The translations under genes and the position numbers were made by a program. A stretch of DNA of 64,000 nt from Amycolatopsis orientalis DSM 40040 = KCTC 9412 (lineage in GTDB: Bacteria > Actinomycetota > Actinomycetes > Mycobacteriales > Pseudonocardiaceae): positions 434,001 through 498,000 of the forward strand of contig NZ_ASJB01000080.1 in NCBI RefSeq assembly GCF_000478275.1, in the 5' to 3' direction. Under the pieces are notes generated by a model. That model saw only the letters and a list, made by a program, of their open reading frames with translations, ran no database searches and was not told the origin of the DNA. Shown here piece after piece: positions 41,140 to 50,125 of the stretch. The number at the start of each line of letters is the position of its first letter. The first letter of the stretch is position 1.

Positions 41140-42462
41140 ATGGGGAAGAGGATGAGCGCGAGCCGGAGGGGCCGCTCACCGGGCCGCGCCGGCGCGCTAC
41201 TCGGCGCGACAGCGCTGACGGCGAGCCTGCTGGCCGGTTGCGGGTCGGCTGCCGGACTCAAGATCAACGTCTACTACGCGCCCGAAGACAACTTCCAGTC
41301 CGTTGTGGACGATTGCACCAAGGCCTCGGGCGGGCGCTACGAGGTCGTCTACAACAAGCTTCCGCGTCCGGCCGACGGCCAGCGGGAACAGATGGTCCGC
41401 CGCCTGGCGGCTGGGGATGATTCGCTCGACGTACTGGGGCTGGACGTCACCTGGGTTTCCGAGTTCGCCGAAGCGGGCTGGGTCGACGAATGGACTGGGG
41501 CGGCGAAGACCGAGGCGACCGCCGGAGTCCTGCCGGGGCCGCTCGAAACCGCCACGTGGAACGGAAAACTCTACGCGGCGACCAAGAACACCAACGTCCA
41601 GCTGCTCTGGTACGACGACAGGCTGACGCCGACACCGCCGAAGACCTGGGACGAGATGATCCAGCAGGGCCAAGCGCTCAAGGCACAGGGCAAACCGGGG
41701 AACGTCGTGTTCACCGGCGCGCAGTACGAAGGCCTCGTCGTCATCTACAACACCCTCGTCGAGTCGGCGGGCGGCAAGATCCTTTCCGACGACGGCAAAT
41801 CGGTCGTGATGGACGCGGGCGCGGTCAAGGCGCTGGAGATGCTCAAGAAGGTCACCACGGCCGGGATCACCGACGCGTCGCTGACCAACTCGAAGGAGGA
41901 CGAGGTCCGCCAGTCGTTCCAGCGCGGAAACGCCGCCTTCGAACTGAACTGGCCGTTCGTCTACGCCTCCTACGCCAAGGAAAAGAAGAACGAACTGCAG
42001 CACTTCAAGTGGACCACCTATCCGGAGTTCGAAGCGGGCAAGCCCGCCAAGACCACGATCGGTGGCTACAACCTGGCGGTCAGCTCGGCTTCGAAGCACA
42101 AGGCCGAGGCCTACGAAGTCGCGCTGTGCCTGCGCAACGAGAAGAACCAGAAGTTCTCCGCGCTCAAGGACGGTGTCCCGCCGACGCTCGAATCGCTCTA
42201 CACCGACACGGCCCCGCTCGACCCGACCGCGGCCGTCGGCGACGACAACCCGAGCATGGACACGAAGTACCCGATGCGGGAGACGATCCTGGACGCGCTC
42301 AAGGACGCCGCGGTGCGCCCGCTGACCCCGGCGTACCAGAACGCTTCGACCGTGTTGTCGAAGGTGCTTTCCCCGCCTTCTGAAATCGATCCGCAGAAGA
42401 CGGCGGAGAAGCTGCGGGAGCAGCTCGCCGACGCGCTCCAGTCGAAGGGAGTGATCCCGTGA
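41140..42462 (+). CDS. lpqY: Sugar (trehalose-type) ABC transporter substrate-binding lipoprotein
   Basis: A 440-residue extracellular solute-binding protein (family 1). Lipobox LLAGC with Cys34; then LKINVYYAPEDNFQ and the family pattern of two alpha/beta lobes. The gene order with two permeases and one ATPase, and the position next to the stress-protein gene, matches lpqY-sugA-sugB-sugC of mycobacteria, which recycles trehalose. Substrate by analogy only. ATG has GAGGAGG upstream. Confidence 0.88.
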   Translation: MGKRMSASRRGRSPGRAGALLGATALTASLLAGCGSAAGLKINVYYAPEDNFQSVVDDCTKASGGRYEVVYNKLPRPADGQREQMVRRLAAGDDSLDVLGLDVTWVSEFAEAGWVDEWTGAAKTEATAGVLPGPLETATWNGKLYAATKNTNVQLLWYDDRLTPTPPKTWDEMIQQGQALKAQGKPGNVVFTGAQYEGLVVIYNTLVESAGGKILSDDGKSVVMDAGAVKALEMLKKVTTAGITDASLTNSKEDEVRQSFQRGNAAFELNWPFVYASYAKEKKNELQHFKWTTYPEFEAGKPAKTTIGGYNLAVSSASKHKAEAYEVALCLRNEKNQKFSALKDGVPPTLESLYTDTAPLDPTAAVGDDNPSMDTKYPMRETILDALKDAAVRPLTPAYQNASTVLSKVLSPPSEIDPQKTAEKLREQLADALQSKGVIP

Positions 42463-43409
42463 CCGTGCAGGAAACCGCCGGTTCGGCGACCAAGGCCGAA
42501 CCGGGCAAGAAGACCAAACCCGTGCTCAGTGAAGGAAAGAAGGCCGAGCGCAGACTCGGGCTCTGGCTGTGCGCCCCGGCGGCGTTCGTGATGATCGCCG
42601 TCACCGGGTACCCGATCGTCTACTCGATCTGGCTTTCCCTGCAGCGCTACGACCTCCGGTTCCCGGCGCAGCAGGAGTTCGTCGGCCTCGAGAACTACAT
42701 CTCGGTGCTGTCCAACGAATACTGGTGGACCGCGTTCGGCACGACGATGGGCTTGACCATCGTTTCGGTCGCGATCGAGCTGGTACTCGGGATGGGTCTC
42801 GCGCTGATCATGCACCGGACGCTGGTCGGCCGGGGCCTCGTGCGGACGGTCGCCCTGATCCCGTACGGCATCGTGACCGTGGCCGCGGCGTTCTCCTGGT
42901 ACTACGCCTGGACGCCCGACACCGGCTACCTGGCCAATCTGTTCTTCCCCGACAGCGCGCCGTTGACCCAGTACTGGCCGTCGCTGGGGGTCATCGTGCT
43001 GGCCGAGGTGTGGAAGACGACGCCGTTCATGGCGTTGCTGCTGATGGCGGGGCTGGCGCTGGTGCCGGACGATCTGCTGAAGGCCGCGGCGATGGACGGC
43101 GCGACGGCGTGGCAGCGGTTCACCAAGGTGATGCTGCCGGTGATGAAGCCGGCGATCCTGGTGGCGTTGTTGTTCCGCACGCTGGACGCGTTCCGCATCT
43201 TCGACAACATCTTCGTGCTCACCAACGGCGCGCAGGACACGTCGTCGGTGTCGATGCAGACCTACAACAACCTGGTCAAGGGGTTGAACCTCGGGATCGG
43301 GTCGACGATGGCGGTGTTGATCTTCCTCACGGTGGCGATCATCGCGTTCATCTTCATCAAGGTGTTCGGCACGGCCGCGCCTGGTAGTGACAACGGGGGT
43401 AAACGCTGA
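42459..43409 (+). CDS. sugA: Sugar ABC transporter permease SugA
   Basis: A 316-residue MalF-type inner-membrane permease with about six helices. The cytoplasmic EAA loop reads EVWKTTPFMALLLMAGLALV then KAAAMDGATAWQRF, the contact with the ATPase. GTG start overlapping the lpqY stop by four bases; one base overlap with sugB. It imports the sugar delivered by LpqY. Confidence 0.9.
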   Translation: MTVQETAGSATKAEPGKKTKPVLSEGKKAERRLGLWLCAPAAFVMIAVTGYPIVYSIWLSLQRYDLRFPAQQEFVGLENYISVLSNEYWWTAFGTTMGLTIVSVAIELVLGMGLALIMHRTLVGRGLVRTVALIPYGIVTVAAAFSWYYAWTPDTGYLANLFFPDSAPLTQYWPSLGVIVLAEVWKTTPFMALLLMAGLALVPDDLLKAAAMDGATAWQRFTKVMLPVMKPAILVALLFRTLDAFRIFDNIFVLTNGAQDTSSVSMQTYNNLVKGLNLGIGSTMAVLIFLTVAIIAFIFIKVFGTAAPGSDNGGKR

Positions 43410-44251
43410 TGGCCATCGGTGGAGCGGTCACTCCCGGCCGCAAGGTCAAATGGGGCCTCCTCGACATCGTCGTCCTGGTGTTCGCGCTGTTCCCGGTGCT
43501 CTGGGTGATCTCGCTTTCGTTCAAGACCAAGGAGACCTTGGACGACGGGAACTTCATCCCGGCGGAGTGGACGTGGCAGAACTACGCGGACATCTTCGCG
43601 ACCACGGAGTTCATCCGGGCACTGGTGAACTCGATCGGGATCGCGATCATCGCGACGGTGATCGCGGTCGTCCTCGGCACGATGGCGGCGTACGCGATCG
43701 CGCGGCTGGACTTCCCGGGCAAGCAGCTGCTGGTGGGGATGTCGCTGCTGATCGCGATGTTCCCGCAGGTTTCGCTGGTGACGCCGCTGTTCAACATCGA
43801 ACGTGAGCTGGGGTTGTTCGACACCTGGCCAGGGCTGATCCTGCCGTACATCACGTTCGCGCTGCCGCTGTCGATCTACACGCTTTCCGCGTTCTTCCGG
43901 GAAATCCCGTGGGAGCTGGAAAAAGCGGCGAAGATGGACGGCGCGACACCGGCGCAGGCGTTCCGGAAGGTGATCGCGCCCCTGGCGGCGCCGGGGGTGT
44001 TCACCACCGCGATCCTGGTGTTCATCTTCTGCTGGAACGACTTCCTGTTCGCGATCTCGCTGACCTCGACCGAGGCCTCGCGGACGGTCCCGGCGGCGTT
44101 GTCGTTCTTCACGGGGTCCTCGCAGTTCGAAGACCCCACCGGGACGATCGCCGCGGCCGCCGTGGTGATCACCGTCCCGATCATCCTGTTCGTGTTGTTC
44201 TTCCAGCGTCGCATCGTGGCGGGGCTGACGTCCGGTGCGGTGAAGGGCTGA
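43409..44251 (+). CDS. sugB: Sugar ABC transporter permease SugB
   Basis: A 280-residue MalG-type permease with six helices and the EAA-loop pattern EKAAKMDGATPAQAFRKV followed by PLAAPG. It pairs with SugA to form the channel. Its ATG overlaps the sugA stop (TGATG). It ends three bases before sugC. Confidence 0.9.
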   Translation: MAIGGAVTPGRKVKWGLLDIVVLVFALFPVLWVISLSFKTKETLDDGNFIPAEWTWQNYADIFATTEFIRALVNSIGIAIIATVIAVVLGTMAAYAIARLDFPGKQLLVGMSLLIAMFPQVSLVTPLFNIERELGLFDTWPGLILPYITFALPLSIYTLSAFFREIPWELEKAAKMDGATPAQAFRKVIAPLAAPGVFTTAILVFIFCWNDFLFAISLTSTEASRTVPAALSFFTGSSQFEDPTGTIAAAAVVITVPIILFVLFFQRRIVAGLTSGAVKG

Positions 44252-44254
44252 CCC

Positions 44255-45436
44255 ATGGCTGAAATTGTTCTCGAGAAGGTGTCCAAGAAATACCCCGACG
44301 GCGCCCTCGCGGTGTCCGAAGTGGACATCACGATCGCCGACGGTGAGTTCATCATCCTGGTCGGCCCGTCCGGCTGCGGTAAGTCGACCACGCTGAACAT
44401 GGTCGCCGGGCTGGAGGACATCACCTCCGGCGAACTGCGCATCGACGGGCAGCGGGTCAACGAAAAGGCCCCGAAGGACCGTGACATCGCGATGGTGTTC
44501 CAGTCCTACGCCCTTTATCCGCACATGAGCGTCCGCGAGAACATGGCGTTCCCGCTGCGGCTGGCCAAGGTCGACGACAAGACCGTGCGGGCGAAGGTCG
44601 AAGAGGCCGCGCAGATCCTCGACCTGACCGGGCATCTGGACCGCAAACCGGCGAACCTCTCCGGTGGGCAGCGGCAGCGCGTCGCGATGGGCCGCGCGAT
44701 CGTCCGTAACCCCAAGGCGTTCCTGATGGACGAACCACTGTCCAATCTGGACGCTAAGCTCCGCGGCCAGATGCGCACCTCGGTGTCGAAGATCCAGAAG
44801 CAGCTGGGCACGACGACGCTCTACGTCACGCACGACCAGACCGAGGCGATGACCCTCGGCGACCGGGTCGTCGTGCTGCGCGGAGGTTACGTGCAGCAGA
44901 TCGGGTCGCCGCAGTTCCTCTACGACAACCCGGCGAACCTGTTCGTGGCCGGGTTCATCGGCAGCCCGTCGATGAACTTCGTGCCGGCGACGCTGGAGAA
45001 CGGCACCGCGCGCAGCGCGCTGGGCGACATCCCGCTCACCGACCGGGTGCGACGCCTGGTCGAGGCCGCCGACGCGCCGCGTGAGGTCATCGTGGGTATC
45101 CGGCCGGAGCATTTCGAGGACGCGGCGCTGATCGAAGCCTCCGCCCGCGAGGGTGGAGCGACCTTCACCGCCCACGTCGACGTCCTCGAGTCGATGGGTT
45201 CGGAGAAGTTCGCGCACTTCTCGGTCGAAGGTGAGGCCGCGTCGTCATCCGACCTCGCGGATCTCGCCGCCGACAGCGGTTCGTCGGACGTCCCCGGCTC
45301 CGAGTCGCAGATCGTGGCCCGGCTCTCGGCGGCCTCGTCGGCGGCGGAGAACCAGAATGTCGAGCTCTGGTTCGACGCGGACAAGATCAAGCTGTTCGAC
45401 GGGGCCAGCGGCAAGAACCTGACCTACACCGAGTAA
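44255..45436 (+). CDS. sugC: Sugar ABC transporter ATPase SugC (UgpC/MsmK type)
   Basis: A 393-residue ATPase. Walker A GPSGCGKST at 37-45, Q-loop VFQSYALYP, signature LSGGQRQRVAMGRA from 135, Walker B FLMDEP with Glu160, and a C-terminal TOBE/regulatory domain (about 240-393). The C-terminal part has an extra acidic Ser/Asp-rich insertion (about 328-350). It powers SugAB. The gene is followed seven bases after its stop by a family A palindrome. Confidence 0.92.
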   Translation: MAEIVLEKVSKKYPDGALAVSEVDITIADGEFIILVGPSGCGKSTTLNMVAGLEDITSGELRIDGQRVNEKAPKDRDIAMVFQSYALYPHMSVRENMAFPLRLAKVDDKTVRAKVEEAAQILDLTGHLDRKPANLSGGQRQRVAMGRAIVRNPKAFLMDEPLSNLDAKLRGQMRTSVSKIQKQLGTTTLYVTHDQTEAMTLGDRVVVLRGGYVQQIGSPQFLYDNPANLFVAGFIGSPSMNFVPATLENGTARSALGDIPLTDRVRRLVEAADAPREVIVGIRPEHFEDAALIEASAREGGATFTAHVDVLESMGSEKFAHFSVEGEAASSSDLADLAADSGSSDVPGSESQIVARLSAASSAAENQNVELWFDADKIKLFDGASGKNLTYTE

Positions 45437-45443
45437 CTCACCT

Positions 45444-45489
45444 CTCGTGAGTGGTAATGACGGTTAGAACCGTCATTACCACTCACGAG
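45444..45489. repeat. Perfect 22-bp palindrome, family A copy 3
   Basis: Arms 45444-45465 and 45468-45489, loop AG, containing GTGAGTGGTAATGACGGTT. It is identical to the copy after tag. It separates sugC from the co-directional NPP1-like gene and probably ends the sugar-importer transcript. In-frame GTG/ATG codons inside the palindrome would extend the next gene artificially and are not used. Confidence 0.92.
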
Positions 45490-45567
45490 AACTTTCGGCG
45501 GTTTACGATCACCGGCCGATCGTGGATCCTCAGCCCCGAGCCGCAACCGAGCGAAGGGGCGCCCGCC

Positions 45568-46329
45568 TTGACGAAGAAGCTGCCACGCCGTCTCCTGCAG
45601 GGTCTCATCGGAGCAGTCCTCCTCATCACCCTCGCCCCGGCCGTCGCCTGGGCCGAACCCCCACAGGCCCTGCCGTCGAACGCGGCCGAGGCCGACAGGA
45701 CCTGGCAGCCCGCCTTCGACTACGACACCGACGGTTGCTATCCGACGCCCGCGATCTCGCCGGCCGGCGCGGTGGCCACCGGGCTCAAGAACTCCGGGGC
45801 CCTCAACGGGCAGTGCCGCGACCGGTCGGACCTCGACAACACCAACTCCTACTCGCGGTCGAAGTGCAACAACGGCTGGTGCGCTTACCTGTACGACCTG
45901 TACTTCGAAAAGGACCAGGCCGTCCCGGGCATCGACTGCTGCGGGCACCGGCACGACATCGAACACGTCGTCGTCTGGGTCAGCGAGGGTCAGGCCCGCT
46001 ACGTCTCGACGTCCGCGCACGGGAACTACTCCACTTACGACCGCTCCAAGGTCTCCTGGGAGGGAACCCACCCCAAGATCGTCTATCACAAGGACGGCGC
46101 GAGCACCCACTGCTTCCGCATCGCGAGCGCGACCGAGCCGCCGGAGAACCACTACAACGCCTGGCAGTACCCGGACCTCGTCAGCTGGGACGGCTTCCCG
46201 CCCGGTATCCGGGACACGCTCGTCCGCGCCGATTTCGGCAGCGCGAGCCTGGCGATCAAGGACGGTTCCTTCGAAGGCAATCTGAGCAAGGCCAAGCCGT
46301 CGGGCATCCCGTTCGACCCCAACGGCTGA
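45568..46329 (+). CDS. Secreted NPP1/necrosis-inducing-like protein
   Basis: A 253-residue secreted protein. Signal peptide about 1-29 (ending AVAWAE); mature NPP1 fold with the family heptapeptide as GHRHDIE at 126-132 (GHRHDWE in classical members) and several Cys. Plant-pathogen members are cytolysins acting on sphingolipids; bacterial homologues are widespread and mostly uncharacterised. The Trp-to-Ile change lies in the key motif, so toxin activity is uncertain. TTG start with GAAGGGG upstream. Confidence 0.83.
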   Translation: MTKKLPRRLLQGLIGAVLLITLAPAVAWAEPPQALPSNAAEADRTWQPAFDYDTDGCYPTPAISPAGAVATGLKNSGALNGQCRDRSDLDNTNSYSRSKCNNGWCAYLYDLYFEKDQAVPGIDCCGHRHDIEHVVVWVSEGQARYVSTSAHGNYSTYDRSKVSWEGTHPKIVYHKDGASTHCFRIASATEPPENHYNAWQYPDLVSWDGFPPGIRDTLVRADFGSASLAIKDGSFEGNLSKAKPSGIPFDPNG

Positions 46330-46336
46330 GGCCGGA

Positions 46337-46537
46337 TCAGTATTCGCTCTCGGGCAGGGCGAGCCACAGCACCAGGTAGACGATGAACTGCGGGCCGGGC
46401 AGCAGGCAGGACAGTACGGCGAGGAGGCGGACCTTGCCCGGCGTGGTGCCGAAGCGTTTGGCGATCCCGGCGCAGACGCCGCCGATCATGCGGCCCTGTC
46501 GCGGTCGGGTCAGGCGGGCGGCTACGGGGTTGGTCAC
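46337..46537 (-). CDS. PspC-domain small membrane protein
   Basis: A 66-residue protein. An N-terminal basic region is followed by the PspC pattern MIGGVCAGIAKRFGTTPGKV and one long hydrophobic helix (RLLAVLSCLLPGPQFIVYLV). PspC proteins sit in the membrane and help sense envelope stress; no other psp gene is near. GTG at 46537 is chosen because GAGGGAAG precedes it. It is convergent with the NPP1-like gene (seven bases between stops). Confidence 0.85.
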   Translation of the reverse strand: MTNPVAARLTRPRQGRMIGGVCAGIAKRFGTTPGKVRLLAVLSCLLPGPQFIVYLVLWLALPESEY

Positions 46538-46737
46538 GGGTTCTTCCCTCTCGGTCGTCGCGGTGTGTACAACCCAGTTTCGTCGCACCGCGCCGCGACC
46601 GCATCCCACCGCGGAACGAACCGCACCCCTAAGGGCGTGAAATCGCGGTGAGGAACTCACCTGGGAAAACGTGTCGGCCCCTGTGTTCTTCGCCCGTAGG
46701 GGGTGGTGTTCCGCGATCTTTTGACGATACTGCTCCG

Positions 46738-47664
46738 GTGCCCCCGAAGAGACTCATCGCAGTACTCTGTGGCCTGTTCCTCGCCACGGCCTGTGCCACG
46801 CCGGATCCGGTGCCGGCGTCGTCGCCGAGCACGACGGGCGACGAAGCCCTGACCGCTTCCGAGGCGCTCGGGGAATACTCGTCGCTCGATTACTGCAGCC
46901 TGGTCGACCAGCGGAAAGTGATCGGTGGCGGAAACGCGGTCAAGCCGCCGCTGGCCTCTTTCGAGTTCTGCCGCCTGGAATTCGTCGAGGGCGCCAATCG
47001 CTACACCGTGACCACCGGCCCGATCGGTTCCGGGCAGGATCCGAACAATCAGCCCTACGAATACGGCGGACCGCTGCCGGAAGGCCTCAGCGTCCAGCAG
47101 TCGTCGTTCAACGCGAACACCGCCTGCACGCGGTTGCTGACCTTCGCCGACGGCATCCGGCTGTCCATCGTCGTCACCTCCGACAACGCGGACCCGGCCG
47201 ACCAGAACGACCGCTGCCGGATCGCCGACGCGACGGTCGGGACCGCGGCGGGCGCGATCACCGCGCACAAGGTCGGGAGGCTGAATCTCGACCAGCGCTC
47301 CTGGGGACGCGTCGCCCCGTGTGCCCTGCTCGACCAGCACGAACTCGACGCCGCCGCCGGTCCGGAGACCAAACCGGCCCCGGCGCTGTCCGGGCACAGC
47401 TGCATCCGCGGCAAGGTCAGCCTCGTACTGTCGGTCGGCGCGGACACCACGCCGGGCGCGACGGAGGCGCTGGGCGGACGGCAGGTCCAGGTCGCGATGT
47501 CGGGCGCGTTCTGCCAGGTGACCACGCACCGGCCGATCCCCGGCACCCCGGACCGGGTCGAGCAGGCGATGCTCTCGGTGGTCGGTGTCGACGGGGCCCC
47601 GGAGGACGCCACCTGCGCGGCCGCGCGGGAGGTCGCGGTGGCGGTGTTCCCGAAGCTCCCTTGA
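46738..47664 (+). CDS. Putative lipoprotein (DUF3558-like)
   Basis: A 308-residue protein beginning PPKRLIAVLCGLFLATAC, a lipoprotein signal with Cys19. The outer part looks like two related halves, each starting around a C(S/A)L(V/L)DQ motif (YCSLVDQRKV, then PCALLDQHEL), typical of DUF3558-like actinomycete lipoproteins. Function unknown. GTG start with GATACT ending six bases before it, so the transcript is probably leaderless. Confidence 0.72.
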   Translation: MPPKRLIAVLCGLFLATACATPDPVPASSPSTTGDEALTASEALGEYSSLDYCSLVDQRKVIGGGNAVKPPLASFEFCRLEFVEGANRYTVTTGPIGSGQDPNNQPYEYGGPLPEGLSVQQSSFNANTACTRLLTFADGIRLSIVVTSDNADPADQNDRCRIADATVGTAAGAITAHKVGRLNLDQRSWGRVAPCALLDQHELDAAAGPETKPAPALSGHSCIRGKVSLVLSVGADTTPGATEALGGRQVQVAMSGAFCQVTTHRPIPGTPDRVEQAMLSVVGVDGAPEDATCAAAREVAVAVFPKLP

Positions 47665-47672
47665 GCGCACGC

Positions 47673-47736
47673 GTCGCCTTTAGCGGGCTAAACGCGACGC
47701 GCGCGGGCGTGTCGCCTTTAGCGGGCTAAACGCGAT
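47673..47736. repeat. Two tandem TTTAGCGGGCTAAA palindromes (family C)
   Basis: GTCGCCTTTAGCGGGCTAAA, continuing CGCGAC, at 47673-47698, repeated at 47711-47736 with GAT at the end. Each is a 12-bp inverted repeat with a GG loop and one mismatched pair. They fill the junction between the convergent lipoprotein and TetR genes. A third copy is at 58058-58083. Confidence 0.85.
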
Positions 47737-48413
47737 CAGCGGAGCTTGGGCAGCCGGAAGGAGCACATCGCCTCGTCCAGTGCCTCGAAGTCCAGCGGCG
47801 GATGCGGCAGCGGGGTCGCGCGGCCGGGTTCGGCGCGGAGGCCGTCCAGCAGCAGCCCGAGGCACCGGCGCCACAGGTCGGGCTGGATACCGTGCGTGAA
47901 CTCGATGACCGAGCCGATCATCTGGTGCAGCAGCGGCATGTCCGTCGGCACGATGTCGGCGCGGAGGACGCCCGCCGTCTGCGCCCGTTCGACGAGCTGT
48001 GTGATCAACGGCACCATGCGCGCTTTCGCCTCGGCGACGCGCTCGTGGCCGAAGACGTTCGACAGCATGACCTCTCGTAACCCGCGGTCACCGGCGTGAA
48101 GTTCGGCCGCGCGCCAGGTGAAATCGGTGAAGCCCTTCCAGGGGTCTTCGGCACGAAGCGCCTCTTCGGCGAACTCGCGGATCGTCTCGAACTGATCGAC
48201 GAACATGGCCTCGACCAGGTGTTCCTTACTGGGGAAGCGGCGATAGACGGTGCCGACGCCGACGCCGGCGTGATGCGCGACGTCGTCGAGCGTCGCTTCG
48301 AGCCCGCGTTCGCCGAAGACATCGCGTGCCGCCGCGATGATGCGCTGCCGATTGAGTTCAGCGTCGCGCCGCAGCGGCCGCGCCGGTGCGGCGGGAGCGA
48401 GGTCCCGAGCCAT
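47736..48413 (-). CDS. TetR-family transcriptional regulator
   Basis: A 225-residue repressor with an N-terminal TetR helix-turn-helix (about 20-65; RQRIIAAARDVFGERGLEAT, then VGTVYRRFPSKEHL) and an all-helical ligand-binding domain. It is divergent from a DHA2 exporter 123 bp away, its probable target. Ligand unknown. The stop codon abuts the family C repeats. Confidence 0.88.
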   Translation of the reverse strand: MARDLAPAAPARPLRRDAELNRQRIIAAARDVFGERGLEATLDDVAHHAGVGVGTVYRRFPSKEHLVEAMFVDQFETIREFAEEALRAEDPWKGFTDFTWRAAELHAGDRGLREVMLSNVFGHERVAEAKARMVPLITQLVERAQTAGVLRADIVPTDMPLLHQMIGSVIEFTHGIQPDLWRRCLGLLLDGLRAEPGRATPLPHPPLDFEALDEAMCSFRLPKLR

Positions 48414-48535
48414 TCGTCCAGCTTAACAAACGAAGTAGAGGACGCTTCTCCGCTTTTCGGGTAGCTTGGTCGGCGGAAGGGGAGATACCTACTCCACATA
48501 GCTTCTTCGTCACTATCCGTGAGGAATCCGCCCGT

Positions 48536-50053
48536 ATGCCTGAGTCATCCACTGCTGTCGTCATGCCGCCGGGGGACGCGGCCACGCAGCACACCAACCC
48601 GCACCACGCCAGAAGATGGCTGATCCTGGTGGTGATCGGCCTCGCGCAGCTGATGGTGGTGCTCGACGCCACCGTCGTGAACATCGCGCTCCCGTCCGCG
48701 CAGCAAGACCTCGGCTTCTCGAACGACGCCCGGCAGTGGGTCGTCACCGCCTACGCGCTCGCGTTCGGCAGCCTGCTCCTGCTGGGCGGGCGGCTCGCGG
48801 ACCTCTTCGGTCGTAAACGCGCCTTCCTGGTCGGGCTCGCCGGTTTCGCCGTCGTCTCGGCGATCGGCGGCGCCGCCACCAGCATCGAAATGCTGCTCGT
48901 CGCCCGTGCCGCGCAGGGTGTCTTCGGCGCTCTTCTCGCCCCGGCGGCTCTTTCGCTGCTGACCACGACCTTCACCGACCCGAAGGAACGCGGCAAGGCC
49001 TTCGGCGTCTTCGGGGCGATCGGTGGCGGCGGCGCGGCGATCGGCCTGCTGCTCGGCGGCGTGCTGACCGAATACCTCGACTGGCGCTGGTCGATGTACG
49101 TCAACATCATCTTCGCCGTGATCGCGTTCGCCGGCGCGGCCGTGCTGCTGAAGAACGCCGAAAGCGACGGCCCGCGCCCGAAGCTCGACATCCCGGGCAC
49201 GATCACCGCGTCGGCCGGTCTGTTCGCGCTGGTCTACGGCTTCGCGAACGCCGAACGCGACTCGTGGTCCTCGATCTCCGTGTGGGGTTTCCTCGCCGTC
49301 GGTGTCGTGCTGCTCGCCGCGTTCGTGGTGATCCAGCAACGGGCCGCGCATCCGCTGCTGCCGTTGCGCGTCCTGCTCGACCGTGACCGTGGCGGCTCGT
49401 ACCTCGCGATGTTCCTGCTCGCCATCGGGATGTTCTCGATCTTCCTGTTCCTCACCTTCTACATCCAGCTGAACCTCGGGTTCACGCCGGTGCAGAGCGG
49501 GGTCGCGTTCCTGCCGATGGTCGCCACCCTGATGGCGAGCGCGACGTCGGCGACGGCCGTGCTGCTGCCGAAGTTCGGCGCGAAACCGTTGGTGTCACTG
49601 GGAATGCTGATCGCCGGAGCGGGGCTGTTCTGGCTCTCGGCCATCGACACCACCAGCACTTTCGCCAACGGTGTGCTGTTCCCGCTGATGATCATGGGTG
49701 TCGGCATCGGCCTCGCGATGGCGCCCGCGATGAGCGTCGCGACCTTCGGTGTCGACACGCACGACGCCGGTGTCGCGTCGGCCGCGGTCAACACCGCGCA
49801 GCAGGTCGGCGGCTCGATCGGGACCGCGCTGCTGAGCACGCTGGCGGGGAACGCGGCGACGTCGTTCCTGGCCGGGAAGGTGCCGACGCCGCAGCTCGCG
49901 GCCGAAGCGGCTGTCCACAGTTACACGACCGCTTTCGTGTGGGGCGGGTGGATCTTCGTCGCGGGGGCGGTGATCTGCGGGCTGCTGCTGCGGTCCGGTG
50001 CCCCGGCGAAGGCTCCGGAGGGCGCTGAGGCTCCGGTCGCGGTTCACATGTAG
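48536..50053 (+). CDS. DHA2-family MFS drug exporter (EmrB/QacA type)
   Basis: A 505-residue, 14-helix proton antiporter. Motif D1/C features include LMVVLDATVVNIALPSAQQD in helix 1 and RLADLFGRKRAF in the 2-3 loop; the motif C-like region is GAIGGGGAAIGLLLGGVL. Such pumps export toxic compounds or antibiotics. It is paired with the divergent TetR gene. ATG at 48536 with GAGGA upstream is used; the frame is open further upstream but without a protein-like pattern. Confidence 0.9.
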   Translation: MPESSTAVVMPPGDAATQHTNPHHARRWLILVVIGLAQLMVVLDATVVNIALPSAQQDLGFSNDARQWVVTAYALAFGSLLLLGGRLADLFGRKRAFLVGLAGFAVVSAIGGAATSIEMLLVARAAQGVFGALLAPAALSLLTTTFTDPKERGKAFGVFGAIGGGGAAIGLLLGGVLTEYLDWRWSMYVNIIFAVIAFAGAAVLLKNAESDGPRPKLDIPGTITASAGLFALVYGFANAERDSWSSISVWGFLAVGVVLLAAFVVIQQRAAHPLLPLRVLLDRDRGGSYLAMFLLAIGMFSIFLFLTFYIQLNLGFTPVQSGVAFLPMVATLMASATSATAVLLPKFGAKPLVSLGMLIAGAGLFWLSAIDTTSTFANGVLFPLMIMGVGIGLAMAPAMSVATFGVDTHDAGVASAAVNTAQQVGGSIGTALLSTLAGNAATSFLAGKVPTPQLAAEAAVHSYTTAFVWGGWIFVAGAVICGLLLRSGAPAKAPEGAEAPVAVHM

Positions 50054-50061
50054 GGGATGAG

Positions 50062-50108
50062 ATGAAAGGTCCTTTCCTTGCAAAATTTGCAAGGAAAGGA
50101 CCTTTCAT
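50062..50108. repeat. Perfect 23-bp palindrome (family D) after the exporter gene
   Basis: Arms 50062-50084 and 50086-50108 around a single central A. Each arm starts ATGAAAGGTCCTTTCCTTG and contains its own small palindrome GAAAGGTCCTTTC, the same architecture as 309-372. It ends 17 bases before the stop codon of the convergent ParB-like gene. It can end both transcripts. Confidence 0.88.
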
Positions 50109-50125
50109 GGCGCGCGAGGGAGCCG

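Noticed and set aside
41140..45436. A maltose importer assignment for the sugar ABC operon.
   Set aside because: Protein families alone fit maltose, trehalose or other oligosaccharides. Gene order favours the trehalose-recycling LpqY-SugABC type.
45444..45567. An earlier start for the NPP1-like gene at a GTG/ATG inside the family A palindrome.
   Set aside because: The extension would be encoded by the palindrome and lies before the signal peptide. The TTG at 45568 has a ribosome site and directly precedes the signal peptide.
50062..50108. Short proteins starting MKGPFLAKFARKGPF on one or both strands.
   Set aside because: They are translations of the palindrome; the sequence is explained as a hairpin at a convergent gene junction.
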